A stretch of 64,000 nucleotides of DNA, from NCBI RefSeq assembly GCF_032854445.1, contig NC_088300.1, positions 3,286,001-3,350,000 of the forward strand. Direction: 5' to 3'. Below are positions 36,309 to 48,300 of the stretch, piece after piece. The translations under genes and the position numbers were made by a program. Source of the DNA: Liolophura sinensis. Its lineage: Eukaryota; Mollusca; Polyplacophora; Chitonida; Chitonidae. Within the stretch, counting starts at the first letter, position 1, and each line of letters starts with the position of its first letter. The notes below the pieces were generated by a model, which saw nothing but the letters and a program-made list of their open reading frames with translations, made no database searches and was not told the DNA's origin.

Positions 36309-39300
36309 GAATTTCTTGTGGATACATTTTAAGTATACTACATGTAGCACGGTACATGGTTTGAATACTGATTTCACTCATTCGCCCGGAAATTACCTTG
36401 CACCTTTCCAACATTATTGAAAACTGTTGAGTGCTTCTCTTTTTATTTTTGTGTTTTATGTACTTTCTTAGTTCTTTGGTGGTTTGTCTTAAAAGTGGTT
36501 TTGGAAATTCTTGTGATTCTTGACCTGGAATGTCTGTATTGGTTGACAGCTGGTATACAAATGTCTGTTTCAATGCATAGACTTGCATAACTTTGTATAA
36601 CTGTATAATTTCTTTTCAACTTTTGCATAATAAAGAGGTCAAATATATGATAATTCAGTCTTAGTATACAAATGCTTTACTATCCTGACTTCTAGTGTAG
36701 ACCTGCACTCATCCAAATTCACTCGAGCTGCCAGTTAAATCTTGCATATTCTAGTAGCACGGCTACAACAAGTTCTAAATTAAGTTGGAGGGAAGAAATA
36801 TTTACCTAGTTTGAGCATAGTTCAGAATTACTCCTATATTACAACAGGTTGCTCATCTGAACCATAGCTAGAAAAGGCACACAATGATGTAGCTGGCAGC
36901 TTTAGAGTGTATGTGGCAATGATGCATGTGTGTTTATCTCACTTCAGACAAAATACTCCGCTTTTCATTGGACTGCATCGGTCATGTGAGGGATGTGTAT
37001 ATTTCTGTTTCCTGTGCCCACGGACTAAGTTATCTCCCTGTGATCAGTTGTGTGAAAATCAGCGATACATCTGAAATGATGGGTCCTTTGCAGGTTAGTG
37101 ACAAGATACAGAAATGTATGGTATTCTTAGCAGCCAAGTGCACGAGGGTTACCATATATTTCTGTATCCTCTCACTGAGTAACCATGTAACTAACAGAGA
37201 CAAGTTCGGATAGTTAAGTGGTTTACTGCATGGATTAATGACGTACTTCATATGCATAAGGTGGCACTTGCTGTACTAGCAGCATAGAATAACTGGATAG
37301 GTTTTAGCCACATTCATCATCAGATCTTGCATGATAATGCGTGAAAGGCCAACCTCGCACCTGGCTTCATTATGCATGACTGCGTGAAGTCCCTATTCTA
37401 GTTGAAAAGTTTCAAAAGGAAAGTAAAATGAAGATACACCATACTTACATGTAGTTGCTACAAGGATCTTTATAAATCGCTCTGTCTGTCTGAGGGTCAA
37501 ATTTCTGACATATACTTTAACATTCACCAATCAATTAATGACTGGCCCAAGTGCAAGATGACACTGAATTATTATGGCACTGATGTAGCCATTGGTAGTT
37601 TGCATGTGTAATGTGTAGGCGTCTTTTGAACAAGTTGGATAATCAACTCGTGTTCAAAATGTGAAACCACTAGTCACGGTAGCAGATAAACAAAACAAAC
37701 ATTACTTTAGTTAAGATGACGCACATTTTAATAGTCAATGAGGATGAAAACATTAACATGTTGATATATATATATATATGTATCTGCAAACATAGCATGA
37801 AAGATGCACTAAATTATGTGATCTCTACATGTCAATCCAGCGACAAAGTTTATCAAGATCTACCATGATGCAGTGATGAAAGCTTCAACCACAGTCCTCT
37901 ACATTGCATCTATTCCTCTATGTGAGATGAACAGCTGGATGATGGGTTTGTTCTACAGTCCTCAGGACACTTTGCTGTAACCCAGTAGCTGGAACATGTC
38001 TGGTCAAAATTCCACAGTGCTCACACTAAATATACAGACCACTGAAAAGTTACGAGGAAATAACCTTCATCCACATCCTGTAGATCAGTGACAAGAGGGT
38101 AAGACAGAATGAACCAATGGATCGTCTTCACTCATACACCCCTTAATGTGTCATCCAAATATGAAAGGTAGCATACAATCCATGAAAAGATCAGCACTTA
38201 AAACAAGACAAAAATAAAACTTGTCCGAATAGCAAGGAATAAAATGAATACTAAGTTAGACACAGGTATCTTCAAATACAAGTTCATAAAACAATTTCCT
38301 TGTCATAATTTTAAAGAGTTGTATTTTGCCCCTTTACTGTCATGGTGTGAATTCAGAATTATCAAGCTTAAATTGTAACAAATTTGGCCATTACAGAAAC
38401 ATGTCCATTGTAGAAGTATAGCTGAACTCATTTCCAAAACATAATGATATTTTATTAAACAAGTGCCTTGAGGAAAGAAAAAACATTTGCACTAGCTTTT
38501 ATTAGTTTTAAAAGATAACAATCTATCACTAAGAAAGCAATTTTTTTTTTCAATCAGGTACGACGAATTTATCATGTGTGATTCTAAACCATGCTTTTCT
38601 ACATTATCAATGCAAGCAGTATTTTTCAGGTGTTTTTTATGTAGACCTTTCCATTGGCTTTCACTGAGCGGGCTGTCATTAAAAAAAAATAGCTATTAGA
38701 ATGTGCATTTTAAAAGAATTCACGCTTGCCAAGGTGATCCAAAAACTTCAGGGTCCATAAAACAGAAGAAGTACAGAAATCATACACACAATGGCAAATT
38801 AATCCAAGCTCTTTGTTCCAGGAGAGGAGAAACTTTATGGAGATTTAATTTACATACAAATTCTACGAAAATCATTTGAAAATCTTGCTAAATATTACAG
38901 AAAATTAAGATTCTGGTTTGTGAGTCAAACAATAGGGCACCATATACATGTAGCCATACCACAATCCCTTCAAATTAAAATAACAAACATAATCATGCCA
39001 AACAATGTTCTGGCAAATACATGTTAATTGTATATTACGCATGTTCACCGCTCATATGTGCATTGCATACAGACAGCAGATAATGCACAGTCCATGTAGT
39101 CATACACAAAGCTCACATAGGTTACATAGATCCACTATGAATACCTGTACAGGAGCTTCGAAATGTTGCTGCATGGACTTTTCACAGGAATGGGTTAATC
39201 TTAACACCACACCTGTACCTGTACACGTACTGCAGTCACATCTATATACAAATATATCTACAATTTAACCATCAAAATTGCCAAATAAAAACCATGTTGT

Positions 39301-42119
39301 AAGTCACAGAATATCTGTTCGCTTCCAGCTTTTTTGCATATGGCTTTTGCGAATCTTTTTGGTGCTTGCTAGAGCACATCTAGCCCCAACTGATTTAATG
39401 GTGTCAAAAATTTCTTGTTTTAATACATAGTTTTGACATGATTCAGATCTTAAAATCTCCAGGTTCTTCCCTGTGTCCAAAATATCAGAGCAATACTAAA
39501 AATCTTTGATACCTCTGTCTTTTGACACTTACAGAAATGAGTATTACACAATGGTAACCTCAGTAGACTTGTCAGAGCACAACCTGGATCAAACCCGGAA
39601 TTTCTCATTCAAACTGCATGGAATGAAAGTGAGACTATCAGTAACATAATGCTGCGCCTAATACGTTACTCCAAACCACACATGTATAAATGTACATGTA
39701 GGCCTAGCTACATACAAAAGGTAGCAATAAAGTAATTGTTACGCCTTCATAATTATAACTACATAGTAATTCTCACTGAATATTTACAACCAATATACAA
39801 TGAAATTCAAACTATGCAGAAAAGAATCACAGATTCAAACATATATTGCAATACAATGACATGTAAAAACTGGCAGCAACCAGCTGTATGAACTGAATAG
39901 CACAAGTCTGAGTTGTAGACAGTAAATGTACATCCTGTCTGGTAACAATATACCAATGTTACAACGTTAACCAGAACATCAGTGATGTTTTGCTAAGTAC
40001 TTGCCTTAAAAATAAATCTGATTGTGAACCTTCCAAATGAAAACTGCACAAAATGTTTTAGAAGTAATTGCAGAAGACAAGAATGAGTGCAGTGCATAAA
40101 CTTGTGTATAGGCATGCAAAATAACACAGTACATGTACATTTACAACAGAAACTGAACTACTAAAACTCCAAACAACCTGAACATCAAGCTGGTTTATTT
40201 GTGTATTGTCCTTTGAACATTAATATCAAAGTTCCCGCAACAATGCTGTTGATGGTCATTTTTTTCTCTCAGAGAGCAGATATCAATCGCCTTATGTACA
40301 TGTACAAGGAAGTTCACTTAAAATACCAAAAATGTATGTATGTTTAAAAACTACTGGGGAAGAATGCCACTGTCCTTTACAAAAAGCAAGCTACTTATGA
40401 AAAGTTGCCTTTAGTGATTGGTCCTGGGTTTAAAATACTTCACGTCTGGCATAATTACAGTTCTATAGACTTTTACAAGTTGACTTTTATAGACTTAACA
40501 AATATGCATAAATAAAGATCTCTGTTGGTTTGTAGATTACTGATTTCGAAGAATCCGATTGGCTCTGGAATTGGCTGTGTCCACCCTGACATTGAGAGAT
40601 CCAGCCTAATTAGGTGTTCACCAGCCAATGAAAACAACACCAAGACATGCAAGGGAAAGACAAGAAAGAAAACATAAATTAGGAAAACAACAAAACCATC
40701 AAAACCAGAAAATAAAACACAAACAGTACATAAAAGACACAACTACGATTGAAAGTAAAAATGAAATGAAAGCAAACTGAAAACCAAATGACAAAATAAA
40801 CTAAAACCTGAAATGGACACAAAACTCAAGATTAATGAAAAACAGGTAGGTCATCTGTGAATCAAAAATGTCATGCAAATAAACAATATCAACAAAAACA
40901 CATACAGATTAGTTGCTGCGCAATGCCGAGTCGCCAATGTTGTGAAGTGGAATGTATATGTTGCATATGCTCCTCTTGATTGCAGGTTGATTTACATAGC
41001 GTGCAACCACAACCAAGCACATGCAGGACTGTTTGAAGACACAGGCATTCTGTTGTATGATAGAGACTTGACACCAAAGATATGGAGGAAAACTTCAAGA
41101 CGTATGCATCACTTTACCATGAAGTTTGAAATCTAATCCAAATGTTTTTACTTGGGTAAACATTACTCGCAGAAATGTCACTCAGAGATGTTGTAATATG
41201 GCAAAGCTACTTAAAATTGTTTCCCAACAAATTACAGCTTAAAACAAAACGGGAGTTGTATTGCTTGCTAAATAAAATGTGTTTCGATTCCTCAAGTACC
41301 TGAACATACATGTACATGTATAAACTAACAACATAAACCATCCTAGCTAGACAGGATTCATTTATATCACTGAATCAAATCCACTGTTGAGCTTTTTTTC
41401 TCTCTTTTTGATCAAACGTATAAAATCATTGAACACATTCAGGTTTATTTTGCACATCTTCATAATTCAGCAGTCACCAGTGGACATGTTTTCCCAATGT
41501 CCGGAACTAAATTCTGTGCTGTCATGAGATATGTCTAGAAATGTACCTATGTGGTTTTGGTCCAAAGTTCCTATGTACAACAAAGAATCTGTTTCCTTCA
41601 ACAGCTTCACTTGATAATGCTTTCGTGGACATTTAAAGCTACAAGACAAGCATGAATTTTATCCCACATTACTGCCTGCAGTGTATGTACTGAGGAAGTA
41701 CAAACGCGTCTAGTAATGTCAGACTGTACGATCAGCTGCTTCTACTGCTTGATGCTTGTGTTGATATAGTCAGCTTATGACCAAGTATCTACGGATGATT
41801 ACGTAGAAATGAGCACACATGTGAGACAATATCAATGTAAAAAGGTACTGTATTTAAATTTGGCAACCAGCAGTGTCCAGCATGGGTAGATGTCAATCTC
41901 ACTGACCCAGTCTCATAAATCACAGACACCCGTTCAGTTCAAAAATGCAAGGTTATGGTAACAATCTAATAAACACAGAAAACAGCATGCAAACATTGTC
42001 ACAGCGGGGCAAGTCGGCCAAAACTGGTGTGATGTCCTCCACAACAACATGAGTGTAATGTTGCCACAAACAGTGCAATGTTGTCTTAAAAGTGTAAGGA
42101 TAGGTATTGCAGGTCTTAA
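36309..42119. other. No gene recognised; downstream flank or 3' UTR of SNAP25
   Basis: AT-rich, low in repeats apart from a short (TA)n near 37766-37779. Open frames are short and resemble nothing I know. Because SNAP25 is read toward this side and its distal last exon ends at 42255, part of this could be a long neuronal-type 3' UTR; the sequence alone does not show its end. Confidence 0.4.
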
Positions 42120-42215
42120 TAGTGTAATGTTGCCATGTGTTACAGTCATGTTGCCACAAATCCGTGTCATGTTGCCACAAATTGGTGTCATGTTGCCACA
42201 AATTGGTGTCAGGTT
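42120..42215. repeat. 21-bp tandem repeat just 3' of the SNAP25 distal stop
   Basis: About four units of GTTGCCACAAATTGGTGTCAT, within 40-135 bases of the stop at 42255, so inside the predicted 3' UTR. Looser copies continue to about 42040. Confidence 0.85.
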
Positions 42216-42254
42216 GTAGGTTTCTGTTTAGTTCCCACCACACCCATTAAACAG

Positions 42255-42320
42255 TTAGGATTTCAGTATTTTGGTGGCCCTCTTGTTTGCTTCCTCAATG
42301 CGTGTTTGATTAGAAGCGCC
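42255..42320 (-). CDS. SNAP25: SNAP25 distal (canonical-like) terminal exon
   Basis: After acceptor TTTTTTCAG, phase 0, it encodes [21 protein letters not shown] and TAA. Human SNAP-25 has [21 protein letters not shown] here, so this is the conventional C-terminus (late layers of the second SNARE helix). Confidence 0.93.
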   Translation of the reverse strand, partial: GASNQTRIEEANKRATKILKS

Positions 42321-45300
42321 CTGAAAAAAGGAAATCCAAGTCGTTAGAAGAGGAAAAGCAGAGCCATAATTCAACGTATAATGCAACATAGTGGCACATA
42401 AGATGAATAATGTTTATTAAATTGGACAGGACTCCAACTTATGTGCCACTATGTTTCAGCAAAGATCTGCACGTCTAACTGAAAATCCCTTCAATTCCGT
42501 ATCCATGAAACTAAATTTCAAACCAACACTAACATATGTTAATACAGAAAGTATTCCCAAGGCCACTGTTTCCGGTAATCAAACCAGCCACCAAAATGAA
42601 ACCAGCGGGAATGATTAAGCTACTTTTCTAGTGTACTGACTAAGATTTGTTCTCAAAGCCCCACTCATATTTTGGGGAAGCTCAGTTTTTCCGAAGGATG
42701 CGATCTGCCTGCTTATTGGCTCCTTCAATGCGATTCTGGTTCGACAGAGTCTGCAAAAGGCAATGGCAAAGTGTAATGATTCCAGACACAGCTGACCTTG
42801 GTCTGCACACACATGAAACTTTAACCATAATTTATTTTTGAGATTTAGATTAGTACAATCAAAAACCTGGATGCCAAAAACCACCAAATTTTGATAAAAA
42901 TTATTAAAAGCAGACGTCTTAAATGTTTAGTCAAATTACATATGAAATTAGACAAAGTACTGACATGAACAATGAAGATTTTACATGAAATAAAATACTT
43001 TAAAGGCTTGAACTATATAGATTATTTTAGAAATCTGCTTTTCCATTGGATTTTTCCTCTGAAAAATAACTATCATTTCATTCATATTCTCCCTGAGATA
43101 TTACCAGAATACTGAGAATGGAAACTAACAGTTGCCTGAAGGGAAGAAACTCTTGCCAAACCCTTACAACATAAGACCTGCATCTTGTAGCCCAGGGATG
43201 AAAATGGCATGAATTTACGACGGTCACGAACATGTGGCAAAACATTCAGGAGATTCAGGAATGATTCGTAAATGAGTCATGAAAAAGAGTGAATAAGCTA
43301 CAAGAAAATCGGGAACCATTCTTAACTCTATCGTAAGTACTTTGTAAGTCGATTTAAATTTGCATTCCTTCGCAGGTATCTGTTCTGCCTTAATTGGTGG
43401 ATTTTGAGAATCGCTGGACATAGCCATGTTTCCAGAATGACTAGGATACATTACCTTTATGAGTGCAACTGACAGTTTCATGAATATTTACCCCGATTTT
43501 ACGAATCATTATGAACTTACATCCAGTTATGAAATTTTTGAAATTGATGCCTACATGAAAAATGGAACACGAATTCATTACTTACGCTTATGAATCAATA
43601 CAAAAGAACATGAATGCATCCATCATTATAATATGTCAATTTGTATAAACGGATTGGCAAAAAATTTGTCTAAGTGTGAACGGGCCTTTACAAGATTTGC
43701 TTCCCCTCATCAAAGTGTTGCTAAAACACCGATGTTAACAGCCTGGAACTAAAACACAATTGCAGTACACATTTTTCGAGTTACCATCATTATGACAGCA
43801 GAGTGATGTCCCAGTGCAAAAAGATGTGGGTGCTTTATGGGATGGTTGGGCTACTTTCCTGTCATTTGACATGGTGTTATTACAGTTTAGATAAATTACT
43901 CGCAGAATAGCATTATTTTTTGGCAGTATTCTACAACCAAACTCACCAAAAAACATAGTTCAAGAGATATTCTTAATTGAGTTTAATTAGTTTTCTGTAA
44001 TGTATACACATGTATCACACTCTCTTAAAATTGGCAGACTGACTATTGTGCCAAAAAGTGATGTCAAATACCAAAGGGATACTTTTTATAAACCATAATC
44101 CTTCTGTTTTTTGTATTCTTAATGTTAATTATATTCTCAGTGCTCACTTGACATAAAAATTAAATGACAAACAATGACTCTCTTCAGACTCCCACCACCC
44201 CAACCCACCTAATCCCTCCAGCCAAAAGTTATAGGTGATTACAAATTAAACAAGATGTTTCTTTCCATGTGGAGATAATGAGCCACTTTAAGCTCCAAGT
44301 AGCTGACAGTCCCTCTGCAGCTTTGAGAAGCGCTTACTGAATGTGAGGAGAAGTGCTTAATGAATGTGAGGAGAAACAGGTAAGCTACCTTGCCGCCGAT
44401 CCTCTCCACCTGTTTGTTCTGGGCAGTGATCTCATTACCCATATCCACGGCCATGTTCCTTAAGTTACCAATCATTCCCCCCACTTCTGTCAGGTTCTGC
44501 TCCATTTCATCTTCACGTGCATCGTTTGTTATTCTGCAAAAATACAACGAAAACATAACACCATTAAACTGAAGAGTTTTATCACCACTGGTGTCCAAAT
44601 TACATGTGTGTTGGCGACATGTTTAGACCAGTCTAATTCCCCACCCTATACATATAGCTATGTGACACACCTGTCAGGAGTACTCAGCTGTCCCTCACCT
44701 TGTGATGTAGCCACCTGAGGGGCCTCCAGGTCCCGAGTCTACAATCACACGTGGTCCATCTGTGTTCACCTTGCCATCCTCAGAAGCCTTCCAGGTCTTG
44801 TTGTAATCGCCACTCTTCTCAAAGTTACCTCCCCTGGTTAAATGTGAATGTTGATACTATGTTTAAAAGAATCTAACACAATTATAACAATGTTTGTAAG
44901 AATCTTTACACAGAGACAAATATGACAGTCTCAGTCTCAGAAGTTGATTTTCTACACATAACACTGACAAGATTACTAAAAAATGGGAGATAGATTGAAA
45001 GTTAACTGATGATTTAATTTCTACCTGGTGGTGCTTTATGTATAGTCACACTGTAAGGAACACATGCTCCTTTGAAAGAGACCAGTCATCAGAAGAGAAC
45101 AAGATTTGCCATGACAAAATGTTGAAAAATGCTAGCAATCCTCACTTTTTCCATGGTAGCACACATAAACCGCAGCATTTCTCTAAACCCTCTAGATTTT
45201 TCTCTGCATCTTTCATGTCCTGGTTGATCTGATCCATCCCTTCCTCAATCCTGTCAAGTTGTTCTGCACACAGAAAGTGAGAGAACAATGACATTGCATG

Positions 45301-48300
45301 ATAAAGAAAGGCAACAAAATATAATACCATAATACTCAAACATGGCGAAATTAATCCTCTCATACTGAAATTATTATTCCCTGTCTACATGCGGAGATGA
45401 AAACATTGAACGGAAAAATGTTCTAACAATGAACCAAAAATAAACATAGAAAGTCATGAAAAATGAGATTAGCTCTTCTGGGTGGGACAAAATCAGTTCA
45501 TGACAGGTACAAAGAACTTCAAATACAAGGTTATAAACTTCAAAGACAAACTGATGAAAAGATGAAACATGTCGAAAGACAAAGAACTTACAAAGGTAAA
45601 ATTGTTATTAACAAGATGAGAAACTTGTCAAAAGAGAAAGAACTTCAAACAATGAGAGTTGAATAAAGTCAAATTGACGAAAAGATGAAAGGAAATCCAT
45701 AAGAGAGTAGCAACATGTGGACTATCAGTGAAGATCAAGTATTTAGCCACACAATGTAAGACAGGAGTTAGAGGAAGACAAACTAGGAAAACACACAGGT
45801 AGTTACGAAGCAAAGAAAGCCAGGAAATGGTCTGACCTTGACATAATGCCTTATCTTGACAGAATAAAGACAACTTACAGCTTTGCAAGGTGCAATGTGT
45901 TTTTAACAGATGCAACAAAGGTGTCACAATAGGGAGTGCTTGGGGTTTAACGTCGTACTCAACAATTTTTCAGTCATATGACGACACAATAGGGAAAGGT
46001 AAAGTCTAAATATCAACATAACAAAGAAGACACCACAGTATTGGTCAACAAGGTCAATTTCAGGACCAATCCTACAAGTATCTCGCAAGATCAAATATGG
46101 CACCGACAGGGAAAAGATGTACAACAAAGCATAAATGTGAGGCATAACTTTTGTCTTGTGTCACTTTGCATATGGCTAATCCATGTACATGTACAATACG
46201 TTTAAACAATTTAAATTACAGCTTTATTCCTCTTCACATAGTTTATAACAATGTTAGAACTATGAGGAAGCATTATGACAATTCAGACCATTAAGGGTTA
46301 TCTACCAAATTATAAGAATAGTACCTATACTACTATTCATATAGCTGATGTTACTGTAAGGGAGAGAAACATGTTCAATGTCTATTCTTCCATTGGATAG
46401 CTCTTGTGATACAAAAATTCTTGCTGTCCAAGTTTCAAAATACGTAAAATTTCTACATAAAGATTTGGAAATGTAATTTATTTAGCTACAGATATCTATA
46501 TGACTGGGACATGTAATGCCCTGTTAGACAGGCACAGAAATGTTAAAACGATGGTCACAGAATTACTAGCTCCTGTCTGCCACCACTAGGATACTTAATG
46601 GTCATCCTTCCTTCCATTCCTTGTTGTCTGTTCAAGACTCTTGGGGACTGTTTGTCAAAGCTCTGATCACCATGGAAGTTATATGCAAGTCACACTATTT
46701 GACTTCATTACAAACCATAATGGGAGAAAACTGGCCCTTGCTTGCAGGCCTTGGTGGCTGGAAATGTATATGGCAATAGAGCTTTCATTTTCAAACCATC
46801 TCCATTATGGAGAACAGGTGGCTCCATGTAGCACGGAGCTATGAATATCTGCCATGACTACCTGAGACAGACAATGGGCGTGGTTACTATGGAGGAATGA
46901 TAAATAATGATCCTAGTGGAGATAGTCCAAAGCTAGTATTGTCCATTACTGTTTCTGTGCTAAGTTTTTTTCAGAGAAGTTCTGACCATGGTTAGCTCCC
47001 TTACACAAACAGCAGCTCATATCGCAGTTAGTCGCTTGTTAAGTCTCTCAAAGCCTTACCCCCTTGCTCGTCCACAAAAACAATAATTTTAACACCCACT
47101 TCATGGCTCTGTGCAGCAACAACAGCAAAGGAGGGGAGAGTGAGAAGGATTAGGTAAGCAGACAATAAACATGCACTGAAACATGAAACATGCAACAACA
47201 AAAAAACAAAAAATTTTATGTTGTACATATGCACAAGAAAATAGGCTCATTGCAAAGACACCATAACTTGTTGACTGCCTCACTAAGATGTTTCAACATA
47301 ATGTATAAAGCACAGATATTAAGCCAAAAGAAGAGTTTTTGCAGGAAATGTTGTATGCAATAAGCATAGATCTTTCTATGCCATAGATCTAACCCATGTC
47401 ATCTAATTAATAGCCTTCTCTAACAAATTTTCTGCATTAGAAATTTGAAAATGTTACAATTGTTTAAGACTGATGCTTAGAAAATCTAGTACCTATTAAA
47501 CATTCATCGTCTAATTGTTTCAACAGCATTTAACTTAGTATGAAATTAATTTGCTACATACTAGCACAAAACTGCTAAAGTTAAGCTGTTATAGTGTCAG
47601 TGTAATGTACTGAAAGAAAACATGCATGGTGAAAATTAGACACAAGCACTAATACAGTCTGACAATGGGATGGAAGGGAGATAACTGTACAGGCACCACA
47701 TGAAGTCTTACCTCCTTGCTCATCCAGCATGACAAGTGTGCGGATGCCAGCCTCCTTACTCTGTGCAATTATAATCATAGCCAAATATAGCCACTTTTAT
47801 CATGGACATGATATTTTTGCCATAACCTAACACATTATTTACACTAAACATAGGGTTAAAACCTGCTGTCACACATTACAGATATCAAAGGAATGTGATT
47901 TAATTCAAAAATGATAATACCACAGTTAAATGCAAGTCAATCATAATTTTCTACCTTCTGGCCTTCTCTTGACTTTGCTTGAAATTGACTGTATTGTAGG
48001 GACTTATATATCTGCAATTAACTTTATGCAGTAAATGATCTCAAACTTTTCCCCACCACACAGAACTAGTCTGAACACTCCAAGGAATGTGCATGTGTCA
48101 ACTGTGTCTCATTTGGCAACGATTCATTTTCAAATATGTTAATAAATACGTACTACATGTGATTAACTATGTCAACATTACAGTTATGTTATCAACAAAC
48201 AGCTAAAACATGACTAGTAAGGGGATACATATATACCACATCAACTCCAGTTAAGAAAAGGAACAGTGAGAACTATAAATATATCACCATTGTCATCAAA

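Noticed and set aside
36295-36588. 97-codon minus frame (KQTTKELRKYIKHKNKKR-like)
   Set aside because: No family recognised, no splice context and typical of AT-rich chance frames.
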